In this document: in pieces, positions 9,401-21,637 of the stretch
Numbering within the stretch: position 1 is the first letter of the stretch
Layout of the letters: every line of letters starts with the position of its first letter
NCBI GenBank assembly: GCA_024663395.1
Contig: JANFAH010000003.1
Span: forward strand, 1,736,001-1,800,000
Direction of reading: 5' to 3'
Origin: Pisolithus tinctorius
Lineage: Eukaryota > Basidiomycota > Agaricomycetes > Boletales > Pisolithaceae
DNA: 64,000 bases
The notes under the pieces: model-generated
What the model was told of the DNA's origin: nothing
What the model saw: the letters and a program-made list of their open reading frames with translations, nothing else
Database searches by the model: none
Made by a program: the position numbers and the translations under genes

Positions 9401-12400
9401 CTGATGAGCGACCGCAATGCACGGGTGGCTGCAATTGCGTAACGCCAATGGGTGTCTGCATCGCTAGCCACTTTCAGCACCGCACTGATCTAAAAACGAA
9501 TGAATTGATCCGCTTTCCACTAAACAAATGCATACCGTTTCGTTTGTGGCACTGTCGATGCGGCTAACACGTTCGACACGTTTCGCTCTGGCCTTGGCGA
9601 CTATTGGATCTTCAAGGAGGCCCTGACCCACGCACTCATTCAACTTCTGATTTGCATCGGCAAGCGCTGCGTTTTCGACTTGGAATACAAGGTGGCAGGG
9701 TTCTAACAAACGAGAAGCGGCTGCAATACCGTAAGTACCAAGCACGCTTATTTTCAGTGTCGCTTACTATTGTCAGCTACACTTGCAACGCAGTTTTGTA
9801 TTGATGGCTGGTTGGGACGATGAGTGACAAGTCCGAATGCATAGTTAGAATAGCACCTTCTCATTGTGGTGACAGCCAAGAAGGGTAATGATAAATTGGG
9901 TTGCTAGCGTCGGCTCTAAAAGAGTCGTGTCAGTGGTGATCCATTCCAAAAACGACTTCATTATACCCGATATTGCGAAACGGCCTGCGAGAACTAGTTA
10001 ACAGACCAGAACTCGTGCGTGCCTTAAATACTTACCGACAGCAGCGATGTTCAACGTCCACAGCGCTCCCTTCATACGGTCGTCTTCTGTGCCGGGCTGC
10101 AGCGCCTCGTACAGTTTTGGAAGTGCACGAACTCTCAGTCCATCGTACACCTCAATGTGAGGAAGGTCAGTGTCTTCGAGAAAGCTTGTATATTCTAACA
10201 CACCGAAGTCAATGATTCGAGAAGTGCTTGGCTGGACCTGCAGCCGCGATTAGGGAAACTAATAATTAATCAACTTTTGTACCTACTGTCGCACTGCAAG
10301 GCAAGTCAGGGTTTGTTGTTTGGCATGTAAAGTCTACTTACCGGTGGGATAGTGCCACATACACCACTCCACCACGTCATCGAGCAAACAGTCTTCAAGT
10401 GGTCCTCGTGCACGCTCGATAGAATTCCAGTGAAGCCGAGTTGTATGGTAGAGCCTGTGAAAATTTAAACATCTTCTGTCTGTCTCAAGTCGGAGACTTA
10501 CCGCGCCCGGCGCACGAGAACGGAACGAGGCCATACTTTCTGACCCGCGTAATAACGAGCAACGCTGATTTCCGACGAATACTGCTCTGCGTTAACGTAG
10601 TAACTAGGGTAAATTCAGTGCACGCAAACTCTTGGTAATCCATGTCGACGGACCCATCCCGACTGTCACCATACTCCAACAAATAGACACGAATTGAAGA
10701 AATCTGGGCATCTTTTAAGTCAGTGAAGATGCTACTGCAAAACATATTACCAGCATTTGAACTGCATCCACCGTATTCTCTTCCCACTGGTCTCGCAACG
10801 CCAGAGACGCTTGATGCAGGAACTCCCCAAATTGGCGTTTAAGGGCGGTTATGTATTGATAACGCTCGTCCGTAGGATCCGTAAGACAAAACCCAGAATT
10901 CAGAGAGTCGACTGATGCAATCATCTCCGGTATTTCATCGCTGCTGAGGTGAGGAACAAGGCTGGTTCCCGAGGTTGCTCGACTTACAGAATGTCGCTGG
11001 TGTCGAACATTGCCCTTCGGACTTCAGGAGAGATGTATTCTTTGTATAGGGTGGGTATTCCTGAGAAGGCTTGCCGCACAAAACACAGATATCTGATCGT
11101 ATGGGCTTGAACTCAATCTTTTGCAGTCGATCGACTGGACTTACCGACAGAAATCATTTCGCCAAACAGCATCGCGTATTTCTGTAAAGGTGGAGGTGAA
11201 GCGAATCACAACGTACATCCTAACATCGATATACCTGCACTGAGAAGTTGATTGAGTTTTTCCAAACAAGGCTCGACCAACTCGCTGAATATCTGCAATG
11301 CAAAGTTGATTTCTTCCTCATTTGGGACGTGCCATGTAATCTGTTTAGTTTCTAATTAGTTTAGGGCAAAAATCCAAACAGAAACAGACGTCCCTTCACA
11401 TCTTCTGGCTTGTAAAGTTTTCCCCAGTGAAGATAATGTTTCCGTTGGAAGTCTGAAAAAAGAAGCAACATATTACGAGACATGACCTCAGCATATGCGG
11501 GTCCCACACACCAGGATCGTCCCATACGTCAGGATTCACAAATTTATTTTCGGTGGGATAAGTATGAGTGAGCGTGATTAAAGCACTGGATAGCAATTTC
11601 GCGCTCCAAGAAAAGCCACGCTTTGAAAACGTTTTATCTCGAAGTAGCCTCAATAGCGAGAGAAACCGTTCTTTATATTTTAACAACTATTTCGCGTGGT
11701 CAACCAACGCCAAAGAACACGTTTAACGTACGCACCACTTTGCCATCACTAGCCAAAAGCTGTCAAACAAAAGGTTTCAAACAAAATTGGCACTCACTTG
11801 TAGACAGTACCGCGAAGGATGGCGAGACCTTTTTAAGATATTAAGATGTGCGAAGTTCGGTAAGCTATGTTGTACTCACTCCAATGTAATGTAGCGTCAG
11901 ATGGAAGCGGGGTAGAACTCGAAGTCGTTCGAACAGAACTGGCACCATGCTCTATTTCGGCGCGAATTGATGCCTCGCAAAACGGGAAGAACTTGGCCAG
12001 GGTCTTTTCTGGATTGGCATTGGCAACACACTCTACGAGCTGATGGATCGCTCGGACAGCATTAGACCGAACGTTTGTGGTGGCGTAATCGAATATCATG
12101 TTCAGTACAAGGTCAAATAAGGAGTTCGACAAGTGAACACATATTTGACTGCACGCCCCCGTGACTGCATCAACAAGCTGGACTACCAGACGCCACGTTA
12201 ACGTACGCCGAGCCTCGAGTGCGCCAGAAACCTCACCTTCAGATGCACCGCCCGCAGTGCCATTAGCGCCTTCGTCAGGGAGATTTTCGAGTAGTTGGAT
12301 TACCCGCCTAATGAAGCTAGCGATCCAAATAGCAAAGCTTCCAGTCGTGTCCCTGAGCAAAGCGTCCTCTTCTGCAGGGGATAACTCGTTGACGTCATTC

Positions 12401-14932
12401 GTGTCACCACTGTCTTCTCTTATAGTGATCCCTGATGCATCGGGAACGTCGATATCTCCGACGTCGTTCTCCAAAGACGTGACGTCGTGGAACATGACAT
12501 ACTGCGACACTTCAGATAAAAATGCAGTCGTGCACATCTAGACAAAACCCTAACTGAATAAATCTTACTCGGAAATCAAGAATGACGTACTGTCTTCGTT
12601 GGGTCGTTCTGATATACAAGGTGCGTGTTTAGTCAGATGGCCTTCGCTGTAAGTCTAATGCTTACCAGGTCGATTCCAGGAATAAGTGGCTGTAGTATAG
12701 TGATGAGATGTTTAGCTCCGGAGTAGTAGATCTCCCGCGAGTGAATGGCAGGTGCTATGGCACTGAGCGCTTTGATAACCGACAACGTCCGCTGGGTCTA
12801 CAGCAAGTCAAACTGCCTGGGTAACCTCGGTTGTTTGTACGCACCTCGACCAAAGCCTCTAACGATGGTATGGCTCGTTCAACAATGGGTTGGAATATGA
12901 GGTTCGGCTCCATGGTAGACATGGATTTCAAGCAACTCTGAACATTAGAGACTGTCGTAGAGTCTTGAGAGAACATGGCAAGCAAGACGACCGTGCGAAT
13001 GCTCTTCACGAGTTCGCGCCTCATTTCACGCGTCAGGCGGCGATTCTGAAATCCATGTGAAGTGAATCCAAGACACCACGCGAAGACCAACTTACTGGGG
13101 GTGTCTTACAGTCCTCCTGCTGTTCTTCGTGCCACCCTGAAGAAGACTATTGGGAAGATAGCTTCAGGCAAGAACGGTGCGACTCACTTTTGTTGAATTC
13201 ATAGACGAGATACTTTAGGAACGCAGTAAGCTATCAAAATGACCATCAGCTTAAAAATCAACAGCCATAAATGACGGGGCAATGACAGGATAACGTACAT
13301 CCGAAGTCCAGGAACCAGAGTTTGTCGGATGAAAGAAGTGCTCGGTAGACGCGACCAGACGAGCGAGGGAATCAAGTGCTTTGGAACCTGCAAGGTAGGT
13401 TTTTTGCGTAGGATTCCAACGGTGGAAGAAGCCCGTAACGTAGTCTCCTACGGAGTCCTGGGGAGCCTGGGGGGTGCAAACCCCAGATGTAATAGGTGTA
13501 TACATTGGAGTAGGAGCACTTGAGGCGGGGGATGAGATGCCATCTTGGGCCATGGAATAGACGATTATTCGAGCAAGAGAAGCTAGCGGATGGTTGGTTC
13601 ACAGAATACCAGGAAAGTCACGAACGCTTACGAATCCGCCACGCAGCTTTAGGCAAGCGACCTATCTCGAAGCTCGAAGAAGTGTCCGCTGAAGGTCCGG
13701 TCGTTAGAGATCCGGCATCCTTTAGCAGAATCTCTGCAGGTACGAGCTCACATCAGTTGATGGGACCTAGAGTTTTGGTAACTACTTACCCATTGAAGCA
13801 AGACACTTGCACATGATAAAATTCCACTCATGCTCAGTAAATATTCCAACATCCTTGTACAAACCAGACCACTTCGGCGAAGCGGAGAGATCATCGCGAC
13901 CCCAACAGGGTCTATCTTCACCCTCAGACCGTTCATCATCTGGTATACTCTCTACTTTAGCAGGATCACTGATAGTCGGATCCACATGCATTTCTGTGAG
14001 CGTGGACAGGAATTCCAGCATTCGTTCATCAAACATGTATGAGTTGATGGATTCCCACAAACGTGTAAGCATTGGAAGATATGTTTGGGGATGTGTCAAA
14101 GGAAGGAACGTTAGAAGATAGTATTGGGACGTGAGGATGCTCTGAAAAAATGAAAGAAAAAAAAACGTTGAGCGGTCCTGAGCTCTGTCCCGATAGAGAG
14201 AACTTACATCGAGGTTTGTGCCATTGATGCCCGGGACGAAAGTGGCGAGCATTTCATTGGTAGCAGCAGGGTGAAAAAACCGCCGGACTGTATCGGCAAT
14301 ATGACCCATGTACCATGACAGCTGACTGACGAAGTCCTTCAACACGAAAACTTACAGAAAAGATGCAAGTACCAACCTGTATTCGAACTGTCGACGAGTC
14401 AAGAACAAGTCCTTTCTAAGGACGTCATAAAACGGCTTCCACGGAAGCCGCATGTCCTCTACGGACAACTTCTTCTTGGACCGGGTCAAGTTTGATAATC
14501 CCTCCGCACAAATAGCAATTACTTGAGTGGACATTCCTGGAGTCACGCAGATTTCAAAATACAACTTCGTTAAAAGTATCCTTTTCTCCTTCGGGATTGG
14601 ATATTTCAACGTGCTCCAGCTAATACGCAGTATGTGAAGCCTTGCCAGCGCCTAGACACCAGAGCAACTTACTAGCTAAGCATGCTATCCCACTGGACCA
14701 AACCTGGTTCGTAATCTTTCGCTTCCACGCATTGTGTAATGCGTAGCAAGATGAAGTCCAGCATTTGCAGCATCTTCGCGTACGGCTCAATCGTGTACGG
14801 TAACGAGAGCGCATATTGCTTCAGTTTCTTCATATACCTGTCTGTGTCGTCCTCAATATCTTCTGGCAGTTGTAGCGCATATTCGGGTTTCCGGCTACCA
14901 AGCGTCAACCTGGATATATCGGGGACGGTCAT
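6463..14932 (-). CDS. BLM10: Proteasome activator BLM10/PA200
   Basis: An 8.5 kb multi-intron gene starting at ATG 14932 (MTVPDISRLTLGSRKPEYAL). Recognisable blocks in order are EPYAKMLQMLDFILLRITQC, KYPIPKEKRILLTKLYFEIC, LTSQYYLLTFLPLTHPQTYL, a central TFSKRGFSWSAKLLSSALIT with YPTENKFVNPDVWDDPG, and near the end RHAAIIGICALVDSFPYTIE. HEAT-like repeats fill the rest. The last residues are FRKTHQDTWHEDSRRFTEDE, then after intron 6471-6521 SYYA and stop at 6463-6465. YYA is the hydrophobic-Tyr-X motif that docks Blm10 in the 20S alpha-ring pocket. The protein caps the core particle and assists gate opening and assembly. Convergent with the HIT gene. Confidence 0.93.
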
Positions 14933-15086
14933 GGTAAAATGGGAAGATATAGTTCGAGGTTAAAAGTTGCTGAACGTGAGTCTGTACAAAGCAAACCCTC
15001 CGAGCGCCTTATGCTGTCCTTGTTATGTAAGACGTGGCTACATAAGAGCGCCCGTGTACAGATATCTATTATCTTGATAGTTGGCA

Positions 15087-15620
15087 TCAATCTGCAACCG
15101 CGCTAAACGCAGTATCTTGTACCTCCTCGACGGCCTTCTCCCTCACGATCCCCCACACCGCGTCGCGCTGGGAGCGAGCGTCTCCCAAACTCTCCCTTAT
15201 CTCCTCCAGTCGCTCCACATACTCCCGTCCATCATCCTGCAGCTCTCGCAGCGTCGCCAGCGCTTTTTCCAGGCTATCTCGTTGCATCTCAGGCGAAGCA
15301 AATTGAGATGGATCGAGTACAGGTGCGTCGTTTTCGGGATACGACGTCAGAAACAACTTGTGGGCGTTGAGAACCGGGTCCGGTGCGCGTTCAAACCTGT
15401 GGTCCAACTCCTCCTCATCTACGTTGCTGTCTGCATCCTCTCGTTTCGGTACCACCACCTCTTCTTCTTGAGCATTTTTGTCAGGATCATCATTTATTAC
15501 TTGCCAGAGTCTCCCTAGTGCCCGTTTCATCACAGCCTCGCCCTCGATGAGCCTATTGGTTGCGTGTTCGAGCTCGTCCAGTAAACTCGAGCGGAATGAG
15601 TGTGTCACGGATCGATCCAT
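15087..15620 (-). CDS. Acidic coiled-coil protein, uncharacterised
   Basis: A single exon of 177 codons from ATG 15620 (MDRSVTHSFRSSLLDELEHA) to a stop at 15087. The first 45 residues and the last 60 look helical and heptad-like (LEKALATLRELQDDGREYVE, RLEEIRESLGDARS). The middle is acidic (EEEVVVPKREDADSNVDEEE) and contains PVLNAHKLFL. The frame also opens upstream, but this Met follows low-complexity sequence and is the natural start. The size and helices would fit a small subunit of a nuclear or kinetochore complex, but I recognise no specific family. It lies 154 bp upstream of the BLM10 start codon on the same strand. Confidence 0.65.
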   Translation of the reverse strand: MDRSVTHSFRSSLLDELEHATNRLIEGEAVMKRALGRLWQVINDDPDKNAQEEEVVVPKREDADSNVDEEELDHRFERAPDPVLNAHKLFLTSYPENDAPVLDPSQFASPEMQRDSLEKALATLRELQDDGREYVERLEEIRESLGDARSQRDAVWGIVREKAVEEVQDTAFSAVAD

Positions 15621-15818
15621 TACGAACGATGTGAAACTTAAATGTTGTGCCAGTGGAGGTGGGTAAGGGGCGACTAGAGGCGGCGACAGTGAAGGAAGAT
15701 GGGGAAGACGGAGGGGAGATGGTGAGCGCCGCTCTGTGGGTAGCAAAGATCGTATACGTTGCCGTGCCCTGTCCTCTGCCTAAGTACTGTTGCATAAGTA
15801 GCTGCCACCCAATACAAC

Positions 15819-16160
15819 TCAGATTCTGACCTCCCACTCGTCTATACCGGGTCCCCAGGATGCGATTTTACCCCTGCGCACCCATCTGGATCCCTTCATA
15901 GTTTTCTTCCCCCAATTTCCCCCAGCAACGCTGGTATTCAGCGATTCCGTGTCAGAGTCAAAGCCCTGAGAAGGATAATACCACGCATTATGGTCGTTCA
16001 GGACCAAAGGACTGTACAGGGTGAGTTGTTTGGGCACGCGACCTACAGCGCAGACAGACGGCGTACTTTGAGTCCTCCAACATGTTTGAGGGTGCTGTAG
16101 TATGAACAGAGTTTCGATAACCCACCGGAATCGGGTTGCGCGGCAAAGCCCGACTCCTGA
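15819..16160 (-). CDS. Short conserved-looking reading frame, unassigned
   Basis: A minus-strand frame ending at 15819-15821 reads LTLYSPLVLNDHNAWYYPSQ, then GFDSDTESLN and RRGKIASWGPGIDEWEVRI. The aromatic and Gly/Trp pattern looks selected rather than random. A second frame just upstream (MLEDSKYAVCLRCRSR region) could be the first exon, with GTAGGT-like or GTACGC donors, but the join is not clear. It is probably a small protein of 100-120 residues. No function proposed; the 5' boundary is approximate. Confidence 0.35.
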   Translation of the reverse strand, partial: SGVGLCRATRFRWVIETLFILQHPQTCWRTQSTPSVCAVGRVPKQLTLYSPLVLNDHNAWYYPSQGFDSDTESLNTSVAGGNWGKKTMKGSRWVRRGKIASWGPGIDEWEVRI

Positions 16161-16286
16161 CGTGCCTTGCTCTATATTCGAGTACAGTACGACTCACTGT
16201 AATTTATTGACTACACAGACCGTTCCAACCTCGCAACTCACACAGAACGCCGAAGCGGCTTAGCCACTCTTCGCGACCACCATAGT

Positions 16287-17840
16287 CTATGGTCTGATCG
16301 CCTCACGGTGCGTATCACCGGATACCCCGCCGTCGCGGAGGGTAGTACCCTCTTTCCGTGCAACACTCTTCTGTTCAAAGCTTTCCATACCCTTGAGTCC
16401 CCACTTATCCATCATCGTTTTGTCCTGATGTGGGTGAGCCAGATTCCATGGCAGCAGCAAGCCCGATTGTGAAACTTACCACATCCCAAGGAGAACCTAC
16501 CATGAAACCACTGAGTCAATGGAGGCTGGGATTCGTAAGATATACTCACACGGTGTCGTCAACATCTGCTCTCCAGTAAAAACGGCATTGGCACCAGCCA
16601 TAAAGCACATCATCTGCTCTGCTTCGGACAGCGTATTTCTACCTGCAGCCAATCTGATAATTGTCTCAGGAAGAACGATGCGAGCAGTGGCGATTGTGCG
16701 GACAAGCGTGTCATGTGGAACTCTCTGTTCCGTTGGTCAGAACGGACGGACTACGGCCGCTTGCCGAAACGAACCTCGTTCCCTTCCAGCGGAGTTCCTG
16801 GTATCGGCACCAACGCATTCACAGGGAACGATTCTGGGTGTTCAGGCATGCTAGAAGTAAACGTGTGACGGGGATACGTAAAGAAATCGAGAGCTTCACT
16901 TGCCGTGCTACCTCATAAATGAGCCCCACCCTATCACGATCCGATTCTCCGAGACCAAGAATACCACCGGAACAGACGCTGATTCCGGCGTCACGCACGG
17001 CTTGGATGGTTCCGAGGCGATCATCGTAAGAACGCGTTGAGATGACCTGGAGAGAAGTCAGCTACTGTCGAGTGCAAATTATTGCGAACGTGAAAAACGT
17101 ACCTGCGGATAGAACTCCCGCGATGTGTCTAGATTGTGGTTGTATGCCGTCAAACCGCTAACGGGGATGTGAGGCCATTCCCAAACCCAGCATAAAAAGA
17201 ACCTCACGCTTCTTTAAGTTGTCGCGCTTGATCAGGTGTTAGCATCCCTAACGTTGTACACACTTCCATGCCCATCGCCCGGACCTCCCGAACCATTTCT
17301 AAAATCCGTTCAAAACCCCGCTTGCGACCTCCTACATCCCTCCATGCCGCACCCATGCAAAACCGCGTACTGCCATTTGCCCTAGCCTTCCGAGCTGCCT
17401 CGAGAACGGGACCGACTTCGAGGAGGGGAGATGCCGTGGTCGGAGTGGAATACCGCGATGACTGCGAGCAGTAAGAGCCTAGAGAGCGTCGTCAAGATTG
17501 TTAAGCACACGGTGGGGCGAGGCTGATCATTGGACTCACAATCCTCAGAGCAACCCCCAGCTTGAGGAGAAGGTTAGCTGCGATGGGATATAGGGAAGGT
17601 GGACACACTCTTGATATTCATCAACGTGCAGAGCTGGATCTTGCTTGGGTCATGGTGTTGGCGATGCACCGTGCTGGCCTGGTAGACGAGATCCATTAAA
17701 GAGCTGTCGTAGATCTTTTGAATTTCATTGCGGGTCCAGTCGTGTCTTGTTGCACTGCCAGGAGCAACTGTAGCAAGGAACCGGCTCGATCTTAAGATAA
17801 TCGAAGGTCGAGCAACCGCATGGAACAAAACTTGCGACAT
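16287..17840 (-). CDS. BIO2: Biotin synthase, radical SAM enzyme
   Basis: ATG 17840 opens [20 protein letters not shown], a basic, hydroxylated leader that fits a mitochondrial presequence. [20 protein letters not shown] and [20 protein letters not shown] follow. Two introns then rebuild [17 protein letters not shown], whose CxxxCxxC binds the radical SAM 4Fe-4S cluster. Downstream are [20 protein letters not shown] and [20 protein letters not shown], and near the end [20 protein letters not shown] and [11 protein letters not shown]. Stop TAG is at 16287-16289. The enzyme inserts sulfur into dethiobiotin, using a second Fe-S cluster as sulfur donor. About seven introns. It implies the fungus can make biotin at least from dethiobiotin; no neighbouring BIO3/4 gene is present here. 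Confidence 0.92.
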
Positions 17841-18379
17841 GGTGAACGAGTAAATGCAAGGTGCCCAAGCAGCACTCTCTCGGATTCTTCGGTCGGAGAT
17901 ACGGGGGTAGGTCACTGACACCACTGACAGCCTGTGGGTATTACTACTCAGTGTTTGTACCAGGCCTAATGCAGACGGTGAAGAGGTGTGAACCGTGAAG
18001 TCATTGATGCGGAGCTCACTACGTTCAGGCACTGTCAGGTCCAGAGATGCATAGCGAAGCTCTTCCAGTTATTACAACAAGTCTATCATACCCAGTGGTG
18101 CGAAAGCACAGAAAGCAAGTTAAGGGAAAAAAAGGAAAGGAAAGGAACACGTGCAATATGAAAAGATGATACACACCCGAGAGGAATTTGCATAAAGAGA
18201 GGAAGGTGGACGACAAACCAGGAAATGCAATATCGGTGCGGTGATATAACGTTAAACGAGAAAATGCTAAGATATAAGATAGTCCGATAGTTCAGGAAAC
18301 GTTGGCTTTTCGTGCATGAGTGGCGTAGTGGTGTCATGAGCAGGTAACAAAAGGAGAGTGGCGACTAGAATAGTCTTCT
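17841..18379. other. Intergenic: BIO2 promoter and BTG-like gene 3' flank
   Basis: 539 bp between two minus-strand genes. It includes a purine-rich run around 18125-18150 (AAAAAAAGGAAAGGAAAGGA). That strand-biased tract is a plausible polypyrimidine promoter element for BIO2 on the minus strand. No gene seen. Confidence 0.4.
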
Positions 18380-19285
18380 TTACGCTCTACGCCAGTTCGA
18401 AGTCGGTGCAGGTGCAGCCTTTCCCTTGACGGGCGGAGCACCAAGCATGACTCCACCGGTGAGCACAGTAGTCTTTCCACCGTCATACGGAGTCACCTCA
18501 GTCTTGGAGGTATCCACAAATACCCGCGCCTGTCTAGCTTTCTCCCTGCGAGAAAGCTTGGATGATACGGAAGAGTAGCATGAACTGGAACCGCGAGAGT
18601 CCGTTCGTGCACTAGAAGAATAAGACAGGCAGGAACTGGAGTTTGATGAGCGAGAGCTAGAGCGGGAATCGGTGGATATCGCCGAGAGGGGTGACTCGGA
18701 GCGCAGAGGGGTAGGGAAGTGATCGATGACCGGGGTCGTCCATGTTGGAGCACTGACTTCATCAGCGATCATGGCAAACAACTCGTCATCTTCCGCACTG
18801 TCACCCTCCAATAGCTGCTGGGCGAGCGTCTTGCATTGACCACGGTAATTGGTACAGGTCCCCTTTACGAGAGAAAGGTCAGGAAGGGCAGTTAGCTCCG
18901 CGGCGTGATCCTCGGACCAGAGATTGACGAGCTTCGACTCTTTGCCGAAGCGAACTGAGATGCATCCAGGGTCGACGAACAAATCAAATTCACGACCACC
19001 CAAGGAGGCAATCCAGTCAAACCACTGGACACCAGTTGCTAGGCATGCAGAATAGATCGCCCGTGGGGGCAGGCATGTGGGGGACAGCGTGAGGCACCGA
19101 CGACCGGAGCCGCGGAGCGGGTCTTCGGGCACCCAAGAGGATGCAAAAAGAGCGGTAAGGTTAGCCTCGAGGACAAGCTGGAGTCTGATGACGGTCGTGG
19201 CTGGGTAGGAGAGGCTGAGAGGGCGGGTAAGATAAGCAATGGCCTGCGCAAGTGTTACAGAAAGGCTGGTAGCAGGGGATGCCAT
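18380..19285 (-). CDS. BTG/Tob (anti-proliferative) domain protein
   Basis: An intronless gene from ATG 19285 (MASPATSLSV) to a stop at 18380; an in-frame ATG at 19354 would add 23 residues. Residues ~8-115 match the BTG/Tob fold: a helical start (TLAQAIAYLTRPLSLSYPAT), then FASSWVPEDPLRGSGRRCLT, IYSACLATGV, and the box-B-like FDLFVDPGCISVRFG. The second half is Ser-rich and disordered (SSSRSSNSSSCLSYSSS) with a C-terminal block, VLTGGVMLGAPPVKGKA. Animal BTG/Tob proteins bind the Caf1 deadenylase of CCR4-NOT through this domain and promote mRNA decay; a similar role here is inference. No intron at all is unusual beside its neighbours. Confidence 0.72.
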   Translation of the reverse strand: MASPATSLSVTLAQAIAYLTRPLSLSYPATTVIRLQLVLEANLTALFASSWVPEDPLRGSGRRCLTLSPTCLPPRAIYSACLATGVQWFDWIASLGGREFDLFVDPGCISVRFGKESKLVNLWSEDHAAELTALPDLSLVKGTCTNYRGQCKTLAQQLLEGDSAEDDELFAMIADEVSAPTWTTPVIDHFPTPLRSESPLSAISTDSRSSSRSSNSSSCLSYSSSARTDSRGSSSCYSSVSSKLSRREKARQARVFVDTSKTEVTPYDGGKTTVLTGGVMLGAPPVKGKAAPAPTSNWRRA

Positions 19286-19968
19286 GACGTGCACTGGGGG
19301 TCTAAGGGAGGGTGTGGCGGGGATGTGTAGAGTATATGAACGAAGAGAGAACACGAAGGGAATCGACCAGCGATGTGTGAGCGGTGCGGGAGGTAAGCTC
19401 GCTGAATTGGGGAGAGGGAGTCGAGATTCAGGTCAATCGTTCGTCTGAGTGAGACCGTAGTGCGTGAATCCACCTGGTGACAAGTCAAGTCTGCACCTGG
19501 GTGGGTTTAATGAAAGAAAGACTGACCTCGCAGACTATTAATGCCGGGAACGGCGGACGTGGAAAGCGGAAGAAGGACGGGTAAGCGGAAGTGGGGACGG
19601 GTCTAGCCGGATGAAGACTTACCTCGCTGCAAAGTTAGCTATAAAGAAAAAAAAATAGAGGGAAAGGGAGAAAACGGGATTGTCAAAATCCAGATGACGA
19701 AAGCTTGGGGCGGCCATCCTCTCTGCGATTTATACGTCCCCCAGGCGTGTGGGTGTATGGCAAATAAACGGCCACGCTGTCTGCACTTGCATTTTAGAGA
19801 ACAAAAGAAATCGAAGCACACTTTCCTTTTTCGTCAACAATAGATGGTTTATGGAAGGACTTGTTCGCCCTCTTTTGTTGTTACGCCCATCAGAAGACTT
19901 CCTTACATACATTCATACACTGTGGGTGCACTGAAATCAATTGCGTTATTACACAGCAGCCTCCAGGT
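19286..19968. other. Intergenic: BTG-like promoter and thioesterase 3' flank
   Basis: 683 bp. It contains G+A-rich runs near 19650-19675 and several short frames on both strands, none with a domain. The ~150 bp next to 19285 may be 5' UTR, since the frame is open there. No gene assigned. Confidence 0.4.
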
Positions 19969-21411
19969 CTACAGCTTCGCTTGGGGCTCTGGACCCCTCC
20001 TATCCGCACGAACAACACCTTCCTGACAGGTAACCGCAACAAACGTCCCCGACCGGCTGTATAGCTAATGCGGAAAACGTCGATAATTAATAAACCCTGC
20101 AGAAGCAACGCACTTACCCTTCCATGTACAACTCCGCGTCCGTCCCCCGCCAGAGGACAGCTCACCTGGTTACACCTATGTACACAATAATACACCAACC
20201 GCAATGGAAAAGGACATACCACGTAAAGCAGCCCATCTTCACAGCGAAAATTGTCGCTATAGCACGAATTGATGAGCGCTCCAGTTGGCGGAACCAAACC
20301 CACGGTAAACCTACTCGTAATACCAAATCGAGTGATCCAAGGTCGACTACATGCCTACGAGTCAGGAACGAAGCGAAACAACAGATAATTATTCACATTC
20401 ATAGCCAAAGCATCGGGTCCAGTGGCAAACCGCCGCAATTTCAGGGTGTCAGCTGCGACGGCGATGCTGATCAAGGTTAAGAAATATGCAAATACCAGAA
20501 TCGAAGCCATTGGCTCACAAATTTAGGTCTGACATATACGCCAGTATACACTATGGACGCCTGAGTATCTCACATCAGAACAAACGATAAGGTTGCTACA
20601 CACACCTTTTGATAAGGTACTTCGTAAGGCTCTGACCTTCCAGTCCGCGCTTGCATCCAGTATGTCGACGCAACTGTGTCATTACTTTCCTTCACATTCC
20701 ATGACACCCTCCTGACCGCAATGGGACCATTGGCGCGTTCCTGCATTTGCACACTTCCCGAGAACACACTTATGGACGGAGGCGGATTCTACTCACAGTA
20801 GCATACGTCAGATATATTTCCTTGAGCCTCTTGTCTATGCCACTTTGCATCGCCCGCCGCCTAAAAAGGTCCTCTTCCAGCTCGCAGTCCTCGAGTTTCG
20901 GAGCGTCAGGCATGGGCCACTGGTAGGAGGGCTGCCACGGTTCGGGCGCGTGGAATGAGCATAGCAGCATAAAGATGGCCTTGCCACTCTGGACAGCTTT
21001 CACGCCTCGCGTACTGTACGAACGCCCCTCACGCAGTCTCTCCACGTAATAGATGATAGGAACGGCCGGAGATGCACTAAGTAGGAAGTAGCACTGGTTA
21101 AAAATGTGAGGGGCGGCAAATAGGCCACTGGCAGTCCGTGCTTACATGAATCGACTAGCCTCTGAGAGTCAGCAAAGCGTCGACATCAAGATATCGTTTC
21201 GTGCATGGGTGCTTACATGAAGGCCGAAAGCAGGATCAACGCATTGCGTTGCGGAGACGATGGCCTGGGAGATGACTTGACCACCAAAGACGCCTTTCGA
21301 GCGCATGGGCACGAACAGACTGACTGAACGAAACAGATTGTTATCAATTTGTTCGACCTCTAGAGAAGTAGAAATTTTCGAATGTTCTGCTTGGTCGGTC
21401 CGCACCTCCAT
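19969..21411 (-). CDS. Peroxisomal acyl-CoA thioesterase (TesB/ACOT8 type)
   Basis: ATG 21411 opens MEVRTDQAEHSKISTSLEVE, followed by QIDNNLFRSVSLFVPMRSKG and VFGGQVISQAIVSATQCVDP, the TesB double hot-dog N-half. Introns lead to YFLLSASPAVPIIYYVERLR, EGRSYSTRGVKAVQSGKAIF and FERANGPIAVRRV-like sequence, then ILAYMSDLNF, the second-half STLDHSIWYYE, and finally GRGVVHGRLYSRSGTFVAVT, CQEGVVRADRRGPEPQAKL and TAG at 19969-19971. The last three residues, AKL, form a type 1 peroxisomal targeting signal. The enzyme hydrolyses acyl-CoA to free fatty acid and CoA, tuning beta-oxidation flux. The 3' exons are short and AT-rich, and easily missed. Confidence is high for family and signal, lower for each 3' splice site. 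Confidence 0.88.
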
Positions 21412-21637
21412 GTCGTTTACGCAGCAACAGACAGGGCAATGGTGAAGAATCTGTTGCAACCCGTGATGAAACACTACGTGGCCGGCGTCAAGTACTCTCA
21501 AACACGAGATCAAAACCTGTTGCTTGGGCGCGAACATTAATGCAGAAGCACGTGAAAATCCATTATTTGACCGGACGTCCCAACTCCTACCAGAAGATAT
21601 AGACTTCCCGTGACCCGAAAATAATATCATGTTTAGT

